64,000 nt of DNA from an uncultured Clostridia bacterium (GTDB taxonomy: Bacteria; Bacillota; Clostridia; Oscillospirales; Acutalibacteraceae): the NCBI GenBank assembly GCA_947625785.1, contig CANQPS010000003.1, positions 93,370 through 157,369 of the forward strand. The letters run 5' to 3'. Each line of letters starts with the position of its first letter. The stretch's first letter is position 1. This document shows, in pieces, positions 1 to 9,033 of the stretch. The position numbers and the translations under genes are program-made. The notes under the pieces were generated by a model that worked only from the letters and a program-made list of their open reading frames with translations, was not told the DNA's origin and searched no databases.

Positions 1-33
1 AGTATTTATTATTGATAATTTATCATACTTCAT
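1..33 (-). CDS. Start of an unidentified protein, cut by the window edge
   Basis: An ATG at 33-31 opens a frame reading MKYDKLSIINT that leaves the window. It starts 2 bp after the stop (38-36) of the WXG100-like fragment, spacing typical of a co-transcribed next gene. Only 11 codons are visible, so no family can be assigned. If the upstream wreckage is a type VII secretion locus, this may be one of its small accessory genes; that is inference from position only. Confidence 0.3.
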   Translation of the reverse strand, partial: MKYDKLSIINT

Positions 34-35
34 AT

Positions 36-212
36 TCAATCATCCTCATTATAAACCTGCGTCTTTAAACTTTCTATTTCATTTGAAATGTAATAAAGCT
101 CAGAAGTAATGGAATTAATAATTGATTGATAAGCTTCTCTAGTATCCGAATCCCAATCGCTATAAGAAATTAGTGCTGCATTTTTGATTTCTTTAACCTT
201 GCTGCGAGTGTC
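36..212 (-). pseudogene. 3' fragment of a WXG100/LXG-like type VII secretion small protein
   Basis: A frame different from the EssC fragment runs from about 212 to a TGA at 38-36. It reads DTRSKVKEIKNAALISYS, then a W, and continues as a heptad-like helix ending in YNEDD. A tryptophan turn followed by a regular alpha-helix with I/L every 3-4 residues is the usual shape of the C-terminal half of WXG100-type helical hairpins. It has no start codon of its own and overlaps the end of the EssC-like fragment, so it is a broken gene joined at a deletion point near 205-240. Assignment rests on shape and context, not on a search. Confidence 0.35.
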
Positions 213-666
213 ATAAAATCTGTGTATTCTGCTCTTTTATTCCATAAAGTATCATTAGTTGTCAAGCAACGCTCTATCTCAACTTTTTCTCCTGGAAAGT
301 TTAACTCGTTCCAAAAGATAAATGATTCTTTTCTCGACTCCAACTCCTTAATTAAAGTATCCAAATATCCATTGTATTCTTTTATCTCTTTGTTGTATTT
401 ATCCTTTAATTCCTTCCACGAACTTCTCTCATCAAGCCAAGGAATAAGTAACGCTGGTACTATCATAATTGCTGGGAACATAAGCATTAGTGGCGATGTT
501 TGATTAAAAGCAAACATTAAAATGTATGCCATTAGCATTATCACGGGATAAAGTATTTTTGATAGTATAGATTTTTTGTGTTTGACAGGAGCAATGGGCA
601 AATCTTTCAATTTCCATATTTCTTTTTTTGCTCTTCAAATAATCTTGGATTTCTACGGAATAGCAT
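170..666 (-). pseudogene. Frameshifted N-terminal remnant of an EssC/YukB-type type VII secretion ATPase
   Basis: A GGAGG site precedes an ATG at 666 whose 19-codon frame (MLFRRNPRLFEE...) hits a stop at 607 just after an A7 run. The next frame continues from a TTG at 610 for 146 codons. Read together they give the order seen in EssC proteins ahead of their FtsK/SpoIIIE ATPase modules: an RxPR-like motif, two adjacent membrane segments (roughly residues 14-60 of the long frame), a charged coiled coil with YLDTLIKELE, and a block ending LWNKRAEYTDFMTL, which matches the LWxRxxxxxDFLxLR signature. All ATPase modules are missing. The frameshift at a homopolymer and the loss of over 1,000 residues make this a remnant. 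Confidence 0.55.
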
Positions 667-1139
667 ATTATTCCTCCAGTTACGAATTTTATAAGTACAT
701 TTTCAAATGTATATTACTTCAAATTCTAATGTTATAAAGTATCATAATCAAAGGATATTATCTAGTCATTAATATAACGATTTACTCAAAATATTATTCG
801 TTTACATTCAATCATAAACCCAATAACTCATCCTCAATAAAAAAATTAATACAAGATTCAACCGCCATTGTGTAATCAAAACAATAAAACGAGCGTAAAA
901 TCTAAACACTAATACATATTTGCTTTACTGCTATTTATCAATAAAGTCAATATTCTTTGTCGATATTATTTAAAAATTATCAGAAATCTTTATACTTTGC
1001 TATACCAACACAACAAATTTAGTCCTACCAACTGTGTTCTTGAAAAACAGTCGATAGAGCATCACTTGTTATGTCATTTTTACTTTTTGAATGATAGATT
1101 TTTTATTTATGCAATCATTGAATTGACACTGCGAACTGC
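667..1139. other. Gene-free stretch between two broken genes
   Basis: About 470 bp of AT-rich DNA with no ORF supported by a ribosome binding site and no clear hairpin. A plus-strand ORF starting at 997 only mirrors the recombinase fragment on the other strand. Confidence 0.6.
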
Positions 1140-1346
1140 TTACTCGTTAGACAGCAGATTTTCCTTATACGCTATTTCCAGTTCCTTGGTTACAGTCTGC
1201 GTTCCTGCATATTTCCAGAATGCTTTAATGTCACGCATATACTTTTCGATGGTGTTTTCGCTTTTTTCTTCAAGTCTCAGATAGTTTCTAAATTCATCTA
1301 TTCTTTCCTTGGTTATAATAAACTCATCCATAATGATCCCGTCCAT
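1140..1346 (-). pseudogene. N-terminal fragment of a tyrosine recombinase (XerC/D-like)
   Basis: The 68-codon frame has a good GGAGGG site before its ATG. Residues 12-60 (ITKERIDEFRNYL, then SENTIEKYMRDIKAFW) match the SAM-like core-binding N-domain of phage-type integrases, including the conserved 'TIxxYxRDIxxFxxY' pattern. The protein stops after VTKELEIAYKENLLSNE, before the catalytic domain that would carry the R-H-R-Y residues, so it cannot recombine DNA. Full-length relatives are about 280-300 residues. Recombinases of this sort often sit beside type I hsdS genes and invert them; whether this one did is unknown. Confidence 0.65.
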
Positions 1347-1510
1347 AACGATTCCCTCCAGAAGTTTACATAGATATGTATAGTTTGCAACAGCAATGCT
1401 TAAAGTATACTATATATCCCTCTGATCAAAATAAATATCAACGGGCGGATTTGATATTCTAATTATTCAATTGTAGAATAGTTTGCTTATATATTGTTTG
1501 ATAAAGCCAA

Positions 1511-1560
1511 AAACACAGTGCAGTACCTTTGAGGATGGATTAAGGTACTGCACTGTGTTT
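1511..1560 (-). terminator. Rho-independent terminator of the hsd operon
   Basis: A perfect 19-bp inverted repeat (1511-1529 and 1542-1560) with a 12-base loop. On the minus strand it is followed by TTTTTGG. It lies about 65 bp downstream of the hsdR stop codon. Confidence 0.8.
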
Positions 1561-1625
1561 ATTTGTCATGTTTTATAGTTTTTATTATCTGCAACAGGAA
1601 GCGTCAGATCTATATTCTATTTGTT

Positions 1626-4600
1626 TTATGCCACTACCTGCAAAGCATTATTCTTGATACTCTCAATAGTCAGCAGTATAGCATTTCTTGTTTTAGAATC
1701 AAACATCTTGATAAAGCTGTAGGGCTTATCAAAAGGCGGTTTCATCAGTATTTTAATATCCTCGATATAGCCGTTATTCTCAATATGGTTGATGATTTTC
1801 AGAATAAATTCGATCTGTTTCTGATTGAGCGAGCTGTCATTGATAAATACAGAAAATGCAGACATAGCACTGTCATGATCGAGCTTTGCTATCTTGCGGA
1901 TCAGCAAACCAAAGGGAGTGTCACCATACTCTCGCTTGTAATCCTCGCTGTTACCAAGCTCCTGCGTGAGTATCCTTTCAAGTTCCGCATAATCTGCTTT
2001 TGAAAGCGGGAGATTATGGTTCAGCTTATAGATAACAGTATCGTTCTTATGCTCCTCAACATAGCGGTTGACCTTCTTTCGATAGTCCTCAAAGTCGTAT
2101 GCCGCACCAAGAGCATCGCCCTCCTTGCTGTCAAGAACAGGATCATCGAGTTTTGTAAATATCTTCGGCTTTTCTCCTCCGCCAACGAGGAACTGCATCA
2201 GGTCACGAAGCTCCTGACGGACTTTTTCCATTGTCAGAATACTGATATTATCCCAGAATGTATCTGTCTGAATATCCTTGATAAGTGCAAGTTTCTGCTT
2301 GACCTGAGGTATCGTGGCTTTATGCTCCAATGCTTCAGCAGTCAGGCAGAGCTGATTTTTTAGATAATTCATTGTAGGCAGCTTATCAATATTTGCAAGC
2401 ATCATTCCGTAGATGAAGTTGTCAAAACGCTTTGCATACTCATCTGTGTCATTTGTAGTAATAAGAGGAGCAATATGCTTTTGAAGCTCCGATATATCCA
2501 TATCGGAAAGGGATACCCATTTTTGGGGCTTTTTAAATTTCTCGACGTATTCTGTTTTGAGCCTTACTGATACAAGGTCATATGACAGAGCATTGACACC
2601 GCTTTGACAATCATCTGTGAGCTGTCTGCGGAAATCCTGATACGCATCATCGGAGAAATTACTGCCCTGCAATGCGAATATGAGTCGAACCTGCTTGCAG
2701 TAGATGTTTTCGGTCAGGGACTTTGTTTCACCTGTTTCGTAGTCATTTTGGTGTTCCCTGAAATACTCAAAGTTACCGCAGTAATCGAATATCAGAAAAC
2801 GGCACTTGCCTGTGTATTCACCGTCTATACCGTCAATGCAGGAAAGATCTTTGCAAAGTCTTGTACCTCTGCCGATCATCTGCCAGAATTTCGTTTTTGA
2901 GCGTACCTTCTTGAAAAATACAAGATTGACGCATTCGGGAACATCAATGCCTGTGTCCATCATATCTACCGAAACGGCGATAACGGGCATTTTATCGGGT
3001 ATCTTGAAATCGTCAATAATCGTTTGTGCATAGCTGTCATCACAGGTGACACGCTGGGCAAAATGTCCGTTACCAAGTTTCGGATAGAGCTTGTTAAAAC
3101 GCTGCACAACAAATTCAGCGTGTTCCTTATTCTGAGCAAATATGATTGTTTTGCCGAGCCTGTCACCGCCGTGGACTTTAATACCACGCTCCATAAGGTC
3201 TTGCAGGACGGTATCAACAGTATTCTCGTTGAAAACAAACTTGTTCAGTGCTGCCGAGGGGATAAAATCGGGAACATAGCCGTCCTCGGCAAAATCATCC
3301 TCATAGCGTTTCTTGTCTTCATCTGAAAGGTCGTCATAGGTGATACCTTCTTCAAGAAATTTTGTCTTTACTTCATAATTATAATACGACACAAGCACAT
3401 GATCGGAATGTACTGCCGTTTCGTAATCGTATGCATAAGTCGGCACACCATTCTCGACTTCAAAGAAATCGTATGTGTTGCGGTCAACATCGGTTTTAGG
3501 GGTAGCTGTCAGACCGACCATAATCGCATCGAAATACTCAAAGATAGCACGATATTTCTTAAAAATGCTCCTGTGGCTCTCGTCCGTGATAATAAGGTCG
3601 AAGTGAGCAGGAGAAAACAGCGGCACTCCGTCAATTGTTTTTGTGCTGTCAATAGCATTCAATATCGTGGGGTAAGTAGAAAACACTATGCGGGCATTTC
3701 GATCATCCTTGTTATTGCACAGGTTACACAGCGACATATCTGGCAGATAATTCTTGAAATCGTCTTTAGCCTGCTTGACAAGAGCCGTTCTGTCAGCAAG
3801 GAAAAGAATATTTGTAATATAGCCGCCGCGGCTCAGTACATCTGTCAGGCTTGAAGCTGTCCTGGTCTTGCCTGTACCTGTAGCCATGACAAGCAGAGCC
3901 TTGCGAAAGCCCTCCTCGATATGCTCACATACCGCGCGGATAGCCTCTTTCTGATAATAGCGGTCCGTAATTCTATCATCTATGTGGATAGTGCTGAGCT
4001 TCTTGCGAGTTTCACGGCGGTTCATCAGCTTTTCGAGGTCGGATTTTGTGAAGAAGCCGCTTACTTTCCGCTGCGGCGAGGACAAATCGTCCCAAAAGTA
4101 TGTTTCAAAGCCATTTGAGGTAAACATCATGGGTCTGCGCCCAAATTTACGCCCTAAGCAATCGGCATAAAGTACCGCTTGTTTCCTGCCGATATTAGGA
4201 TCTTTACTCGTCCTTTTTGCTTCTATGACAGCAAGGGGCAGACCATCACGACCGAACAGCACATAGTCACAGTAGCCTTTCTGTCCGAAAACACCATTCA
4301 TATCGGTCACTTCGTATTCTTCCCAGACATCGGCATCGGTACCACCGAACTTCCAGCCCATTGATTTCAGATCTACATCAATGTATATTTTTCGTGTCTT
4401 AAACTCCGAGAGGTCAGTAGGGGCAAAGGTTCGACTTTCCTGCCTTTCTTCCTTTCCGGCAGTGAGGGAAGCCGACATTTCGGCGATTTTAGCCTGTAAT
4501 GCCTTGATCTCGCTGTCCTTCTGCTCAATAAGAGACTCCTGTTCTTTTATTTTTTTGGTGTCGATAATTATCTTTTCCGAAGGTATCAAGGCAGGATCAA

Positions 4601-5000
4601 AGTGCCGTTCCTGATAGTCCGAGCCATAGCAATAGTCCACCCATTCGATAAATTCAAACAGGCTTTCAAGAGCAAGCAGAGCATCAGCCTTATTTACAGC
4701 TCTCTCCGTATGCACTGAAAGATTGCCGAGCTTGATAATAAAGGGCAGCTTTTCCCAGGTCTGGCTGTCGAGGGCAAAACGAAATGACGGCTCATGGATC
4801 AGCGATTGCAGATTGTCCTTATAAGGCATACTGATCGTGTTATCGGCGGAATACGCCCATTTTACTGCAAGCTCCAGAGCCTTACGACAGCCCACAGCAC
4901 ACATTGCCGGAGAGGTGGAGTAGACCTTTTCGGCTTCGATGGCAGCAGCCGAAAATAGAGTGTAATCGGATATACTGCTCAGAAATTCAAAATTGGTCAT
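1626..5000 (-). CDS. hsdR: Type I restriction enzyme, restriction/translocase subunit HsdR
   Basis: The 1,124-residue motor subunit of a type I restriction-modification complex, which pulls DNA past the bound enzyme and cuts it at a distance. Residues 1-140 resemble DUF4145, and a coiled coil lies near 150-185. The nuclease domain (about 200-320) has the PD-(D/E)xK pattern with D245 in YCDYV and E260-A-K262. The superfamily 2 helicase has Walker A ATGTGKT (373-379), the motif II box DESH (473-476), TAT (498-500) and a later IGRGTR motif VI. All key residues are present. It is the last gene of hsdM-hsdS-hsdR, 46 bp after hsdS, and is followed by a strong terminator. Confidence 0.95.
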   Translation of the reverse strand: MTNFEFLSSISDYTLFSAAAIEAEKVYSTSPAMCAVGCRKALELAVKWAYSADNTISMPYKDNLQSLIHEPSFRFALDSQTWEKLPFIIKLGNLSVHTERAVNKADALLALESLFEFIEWVDYCYGSDYQERHFDPALIPSEKIIIDTKKIKEQESLIEQKDSEIKALQAKIAEMSASLTAGKEERQESRTFAPTDLSEFKTRKIYIDVDLKSMGWKFGGTDADVWEEYEVTDMNGVFGQKGYCDYVLFGRDGLPLAVIEAKRTSKDPNIGRKQAVLYADCLGRKFGRRPMMFTSNGFETYFWDDLSSPQRKVSGFFTKSDLEKLMNRRETRKKLSTIHIDDRITDRYYQKEAIRAVCEHIEEGFRKALLVMATGTGKTRTASSLTDVLSRGGYITNILFLADRTALVKQAKDDFKNYLPDMSLCNLCNNKDDRNARIVFSTYPTILNAIDSTKTIDGVPLFSPAHFDLIITDESHRSIFKKYRAIFEYFDAIMVGLTATPKTDVDRNTYDFFEVENGVPTYAYDYETAVHSDHVLVSYYNYEVKTKFLEEGITYDDLSDEDKKRYEDDFAEDGYVPDFIPSAALNKFVFNENTVDTVLQDLMERGIKVHGGDRLGKTIIFAQNKEHAEFVVQRFNKLYPKLGNGHFAQRVTCDDSYAQTIIDDFKIPDKMPVIAVSVDMMDTGIDVPECVNLVFFKKVRSKTKFWQMIGRGTRLCKDLSCIDGIDGEYTGKCRFLIFDYCGNFEYFREHQNDYETGETKSLTENIYCKQVRLIFALQGSNFSDDAYQDFRRQLTDDCQSGVNALSYDLVSVRLKTEYVEKFKKPQKWVSLSDMDISELQKHIAPLITTNDTDEYAKRFDNFIYGMMLANIDKLPTMNYLKNQLCLTAEALEHKATIPQVKQKLALIKDIQTDTFWDNISILTMEKVRQELRDLMQFLVGGGEKPKIFTKLDDPVLDSKEGDALGAAYDFEDYRKKVNRYVEEHKNDTVIYKLNHNLPLSKADYAELERILTQELGNSEDYKREYGDTPFGLLIRKIAKLDHDSAMSAFSVFINDSSLNQKQIEFILKIINHIENNGYIEDIKILMKPPFDKPYSFIKMFDSKTRNAILLTIESIKNNALQVVA

Positions 5001-5046
5001 ATAATCTCACTCTCCTTATATTTTTCTTTATATTGATAGCGATAAA

Positions 5047-6228
5047 TCAGCCAAAATATTCCTGCATAAGTGCTTTTTTCAGTGTTTCAGCCTTTTCAAG
5101 CACCTGTTTTACTGCCAATTTCGATTTGTCGACTTGTGAAACGAATGTTGAAAACATTTTTTGTTCTATTAAATCCGGCATGATAATACCTATTTTGTTC
5201 ATTGTTGATATAGGTAACTGAGGCTGAGCTGAACCACTTGCAATAGAGCGTTTTATATCATCAACCTGCATCCGAAACTGCTCAATAAAAAATATTTCAT
5301 CAATTATTTCTTTATTCATTCGCAATATAACCATTCCGGAATTTATTCGCATATTCTCAAAAGGCACAACATCTGTGTAGAAAGCAAGATTTCCTAATGT
5401 TCCTCTGGTTGTGAGAACAACATCCCCACGGATTAGCTTTCCTTTTCTAAGTGAATCGTCTTTTTCCTTTGTTATGAACATACAATCCGAAAAATCAAAT
5501 CCGTTTTTTGTTACATTTTTTGCATTCAGAAACAGACAATATTCATCATCGTAAAATTCTTCTTGCTTCGGATAATTCTTTCCTCTATCTCCGTCAATTA
5601 TTTCACAAACGTCAGTCATAGGCAATACGGGAAGGTGTAAACTGTTATGAACCGGGTCTCCAAACATCTCCACAAACCGTGATTTGACAAGCAGATCGAG
5701 CTTTTCAAGGATAGCGTTGCAAAGGTCAATTATGTGGGTAATTTTGTCGAGTTTATCAGAAATTTGCCGTTGTATTTCAAGCGGAGGGAAATAAATTTCT
5801 AATGAATCAATATGTTCACTTCTTATATTATTTATATTTGCACCTGCTGATAATTGGGATATTATACTTCTATATTTTGTAGAAGTAAAATAATGTCCCA
5901 AATAATAAGGATATACATTTTTTGGTCGAATAACTTTGCAAAATGCTCCAAATGTAGCGATTATTTCTTTATCAATAATTGCAGATTTTCCTACTAAATT
6001 TTTACTTCCACTTGATGTACAAATTAAAATATCTCCAATTTTCAGATATTGTAAAGAAGATACTTTTGATTTATCAACATAAATGACATCATTAAAATTA
6101 ATTTTGTCATTTTCAATGTTATTTGCCCTTAACAGCATAACACTATTATTGTTTAGATTTTCGTGTAAATCTGTAGGCTTATACGACACACCACGAATTT
6201 GAACAGATATATCTTTTATTTTAATCAT
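5047..6228 (-). CDS. hsdS: Type I restriction-modification specificity subunit HsdS
   Basis: This 393-residue protein recognises the bipartite DNA target for both modification and restriction. It shows two target-recognition domains. The first (about 1-145) ends in the conserved block PPLEIQRQISDKLDKI, followed by a central spacer helix. The second (about 200-345) ends with LIEQKMFSTFVSQVDKSK and a C-terminal helix. The start overlaps the end of hsdM by 8 bp, a translational-coupling arrangement. No second partial hsdS or inverted repeats for phase variation are visible, although a broken tyrosine recombinase lies on the far side of hsdR. The target sequence cannot be read from the protein. 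Confidence 0.93.
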   Translation of the reverse strand: MIKIKDISVQIRGVSYKPTDLHENLNNNSVMLLRANNIENDKINFNDVIYVDKSKVSSLQYLKIGDILICTSSGSKNLVGKSAIIDKEIIATFGAFCKVIRPKNVYPYYLGHYFTSTKYRSIISQLSAGANINNIRSEHIDSLEIYFPPLEIQRQISDKLDKITHIIDLCNAILEKLDLLVKSRFVEMFGDPVHNSLHLPVLPMTDVCEIIDGDRGKNYPKQEEFYDDEYCLFLNAKNVTKNGFDFSDCMFITKEKDDSLRKGKLIRGDVVLTTRGTLGNLAFYTDVVPFENMRINSGMVILRMNKEIIDEIFFIEQFRMQVDDIKRSIASGSAQPQLPISTMNKIGIIMPDLIEQKMFSTFVSQVDKSKLAVKQVLEKAETLKKALMQEYFG

Positions 6229-7756
6229 TCATCACACCCTCCAATTCCGCAAGCGTAACGCCTAATTCCTGATATAAGCCGTTCAGTTCCGCTAAAATTT
6301 CGCTTGTCGGAGGATACTCCACTGCCACATATTCCGTCTTTTTGTACTTGTTGATAGACAGGTCATAGTCGTTATCAACAATTTCCTGCTTCGGAACGAA
6401 AAAGCTCTGTTCCGTGCGCTGTCTGTCCGTTTCACCGTCAGGGTTATGGAAACGGGCGATAATATCAGGAATATCGTTCTCCGTAATCTCCGAACGTTTA
6501 TCATCGAGGGAGAAACCGTCCGCTTTCATATCATAAAACCACACATTATCCGTACCGCCTGCATCGGTCTTGACAAACACAAGCACCGCCGTGGATACTC
6601 CTGCATAGGGCTTGAAAACTCCGCTGGGCATGGAGATAACGGCTTTGAGCTGATGATTTTCTATAAGTTCCTGCCTGATAGACTTGTGAGCCTTGCTTGA
6701 ACCAAACAGCACACCGTCTGGCACGATACAAGCACACCGACCGCCCTTTTGCAGCAGACGCAGGAACAGTGCAAGAAACAACAGCTCCGTCTTTTTCGTG
6801 TTTGTGACAGCTTTCAGATTTTCATTAATACTCTCCGCATCAATAGAGCCCTTAAATGGTGGATTTGCAAGACAAACCGTGTATTTGCCGCTGACATTAT
6901 TCTGCTTTGAAACGCTGTCTTTATAGTCAATATCGGGATTGGTGATAGAATGGAGCATAAGGTTCATAGCCGAGATACGGAGCATGGTGTGATCAGTATC
7001 ATATCCGGTGAAAGTTTTGTTTGAAAAATTTGCCCACTGCTCATCAGTCATCGTATCTTCGTAGTGTTCTCGAATATATTCTGCTGCGGAGACGAGGAAG
7101 CCGGCGGTGCCGCAAGCCGGATCGCATATAAGGTCATCCGGAGTCGGAGCTACAAGCTCCACCATCATCTCACGGATATGCTTTGGGGTGCGGAATTGAC
7201 CGTTTTGACCTGCCGTGGAGAGCTTACCGAGCATATATTCATACAGATCACCCTGCATATCAAGGTCAGCAATGTCATGCTCATAGAGATCGTCAAGCCC
7301 CGTTATGATTTTCTGTAACACCTGAGCATTAGGAATCACAAACACTGCACTGTCCATATATCGGGAAAAAGCGGTCTGCACTTGTTCTCCGTCCTCACGG
7401 TCAGCAATTTCTATCAGCTCGCCGGTTGCATCAAAATCGGGCAGCTTGCCGTACTTCATCTTTTTTACCGCCGGAAAGGCATATTTTGAGATAATGCTGA
7501 AAATATCACGAGCGTCCTTGTTCTTGAATTTGTTCCATCGCATAGCCTGTCCGATCTCAGATTGAGGAAAGATCAGATCAGCAGTATCACCTGTCATATT
7601 GGCAAATTCCTCATTTTCAAGCTCTTTTTCATCGAGTGAGCGTATGAACATCAGATAGGTGAGCTGTTCAATGACCGTCAGAGGATTGGTGATGCCGCCA
7701 GCCCAGATATCCGTCCATATTTTATCTATTTTGTTTTTAATGACACCAGTTATCAT
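6221..7756 (-). CDS. hsdM: Type I restriction-modification N6-adenine methyltransferase HsdM
   Basis: This subunit transfers a methyl group from S-adenosylmethionine to adenine within the site chosen by HsdS, protecting host DNA. The N-terminal helical HsdM domain covers about 1-140. SAM-binding motif I is DPACGTAGF (212-220), and the catalytic motif IV NPPF is at 298-301. Length (511) is normal. It is the first gene of the operon, with a consensus-like promoter 50-80 bp upstream and an SD (GGAGG) before the ATG. Confidence 0.95.
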   Translation of the reverse strand: MITGVIKNKIDKIWTDIWAGGITNPLTVIEQLTYLMFIRSLDEKELENEEFANMTGDTADLIFPQSEIGQAMRWNKFKNKDARDIFSIISKYAFPAVKKMKYGKLPDFDATGELIEIADREDGEQVQTAFSRYMDSAVFVIPNAQVLQKIITGLDDLYEHDIADLDMQGDLYEYMLGKLSTAGQNGQFRTPKHIREMMVELVAPTPDDLICDPACGTAGFLVSAAEYIREHYEDTMTDEQWANFSNKTFTGYDTDHTMLRISAMNLMLHSITNPDIDYKDSVSKQNNVSGKYTVCLANPPFKGSIDAESINENLKAVTNTKKTELLFLALFLRLLQKGGRCACIVPDGVLFGSSKAHKSIRQELIENHQLKAVISMPSGVFKPYAGVSTAVLVFVKTDAGGTDNVWFYDMKADGFSLDDKRSEITENDIPDIIARFHNPDGETDRQRTEQSFFVPKQEIVDNDYDLSINKYKKTEYVAVEYPPTSEILAELNGLYQELGVTLAELEGVMND

Positions 7757-7805
7757 CGTTTACCTCCTGAAACTGCTTCTTGGAAACATACAAAAATCCA
7801 TTTTT

Positions 7806-7834
7806 ATCGTATCACAATTTATCTAATTTTTCAA
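7806..7834 (-). promoter_or_regulatory. Sigma-A promoter of the hsdMSR operon
   Basis: On the minus strand, TTGAAA (7834-7829), a 17-base spacer and TACGAT (7811-7806) lie about 50 bp before the hsdM start. No other candidate was seen between hsdM and the regulator gene. The remaining 7835-8059 stretch contains loose CCTTTGT-type repeats (about 7980-8040) of unknown role. Confidence 0.6.
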
Positions 7835-8059
7835 CACTATATCCTAGTTTTTGGCTAAAATACGGAACTTTATTTTTCTCTGCTCTATTATCTCAAACGG
7901 ATCTCTCGTTTTATATTTCTGCACTGCACTTTCTGCCAATTTAATGGATTGGGGTATCATCGTATAGCATTTACTCCTTTATCGTCCTTTGTTATCCTTT
8001 GTATCCTTTTTCAGCCTTTGTCAACCTTTATCAGCCTTAATCTTTACCTTGATATTTCT

Positions 8060-8530
8060 TTATGATCTGTATTTTTTCGGCGTATATTTCTTTGCATCCT
8101 CTTTTGAATCCCAGAAAATAGCTTCCATTTCATCTCTGAATGCTAATCGTTCATCCTCGGAAAGATTACCCCTGGCATAGAAAGCCTGTGCCTGCTCAAG
8201 AATAGCTCTGCCTTGTGCCATTCCTCTTGAGCCGTATATTTCCTTTGCTCTTGCGAGGAATTCTTCATTATGAAGCTGTTCCTCCAAAATGTCATAGTCC
8301 AGGAAGTAGTCGGTACCGACCTCAAGGGCAGCTGCAAGTTTTTTGATAGCATCCACCCTCGGTGTCCTTTCGCCTCGTTCAAAATAGCGGATGGAACGCT
8401 CAGACACACCGCTTGCTCTGGACAGTGCAGTAACTGTCATACCTATTGATTTGCGCAGTGCTGACAGCTTTTCTCCGATTGTTGCAGTTTGCTCTTTTAC
8501 ATGATCGATCCCTTTCTGTTATTCAGTCAT
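8060..8530 (-). pseudogene. XRE-family transcriptional regulator with an in-frame stop at codon 4
   Basis: An AAGGAGG site sits at good spacing before the ATG at 8530. The frame reads M-T-E-stop (TAA at 8521-8519) and then continues uninterrupted in the same frame through QKGIDHVKEQTATIGEKLSA into a helix-turn-helix of the XRE type (SRASGVSERSIRYFERGERTP). An acidic C-terminal half with DEMEAIFWDSKEDAKKY follows. The only downstream ATG (8440) would lose the first helix of the DNA-binding domain. The gene is therefore either dead or needs readthrough or an unusual restart. Its promoter still carries inverted GAACAA/TTGTTC sites typical of autoregulation. Confidence 0.7.
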
Positions 8531-8554
8531 GATGTTTTCCTCCTTAAGATGTGT

Positions 8555-8612
8555 GGAACAATGTTGCCGGAATGTTTGTTCTTATTATATAACGGAACAA
8601 TTGTTCTACCAA
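8555..8612 (-). promoter_or_regulatory. Promoter with repeated GAACAA/TTGTTC operators for the XRE gene
   Basis: On the minus strand a TATAAT box (8589-8584) follows a 17-bp spacer that contains the perfect palindrome GAACAATTGTTC (8595-8606), with a weak TTGGTA -35. Downstream, related half-sites occur at about 8574-8581 and 8555-8562. Such an arrangement suggests repression by the adjacent XRE protein; that link is inference. Confidence 0.5.
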
Positions 8613-8632
8613 TAGCATTTTAACCTAAATAG

Positions 8633-9033
8633 GCAAGAAGTCCCCCGCTTCTAAAGCGGTGGGATGAATTGCCGGTCAGCCACAGGCTGACTTTTTCTTG
8701 ACATTATGAAATTACAGTGATATACTAAAATCAGATGAAATCGAAATAAGCCTGTATTACAATAGAGCGATAACCAAGCCGTAATACAGAGAATTACGAA
8801 AGGAGAACGGATTAGAGGTAATCATTCCTCTATGATAAGGGATTCTGACAAATTGACCTCTTTTTTCCGTAATCAGTCGGGATGTAACATGTGCCAAGCA
8901 AGACGATAGCAAGCAAATTTGTCATAACCGTGGGACACACGGGGTTAGCTCGTCGATACTGTACAGACTACTGTACTTGAGCGAGAAGCCCCCGCCTCTA
9001 AGCAGCGAAGCGTAGGCGGCGGGAGTATGTCAC
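8633..9033 (+). mobile_element. IS200/IS605-family remnant without intact TnpA or TnpB
   Basis: The left part has a short hairpin (about 8642-8663, CCCCCGCTT...AAGCGGTGGG), then a promoter TTGACA-17-TATACT (about 8699-8727). The right part ends with the imperfect hairpin and GGGAGTATGTCAC, the hallmark right end of IS1341/IS605-type elements. Between them only scraps of reading frame survive. A final frame (NRGTHGVSSS... to LSEKPPPLSSEA) resembles the last residues of TnpB. At about 400 bp it is a deletion derivative. Its right end supplies the stop codon of the neighbouring minus-strand gene. Confidence 0.6.
8880..9033 (+). ncRNA. Omega-RNA-like 3' end of the IS200/IS605 remnant
   Basis: In intact elements the TnpB guide RNA overlaps the 3' end of tnpB and runs through the right end into flanking DNA, which acts as guide. 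The stretch here has several short complementary arms (ACCGTG...CACGG near 8930-8952, GTACAG...CTGTAC near 8960-8977) and the terminal GC-rich hairpin. If transcribed, the guide would be the bases after 9033, inside the 3' end of the adjacent gene. No TnpB is present in the window to use it. Assignment is from resemblance only. Confidence 0.35.

Noticed and set aside
997..1284. Plus-strand ORF of 95 codons
   Set aside because: It mirrors the recombinase fragment on the other strand and has no binding site or coding character.
5047..6228. Possible phase-variable inversion repeats in hsdS
   Set aside because: No second hsdS copy or inverted repeat longer than chance was seen in or beside the gene.
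7975..8045. CCTTTGT-rich short repeats as a tandem array
   Set aside because: Spacing and sequence are irregular; probably chance T/C-rich DNA.
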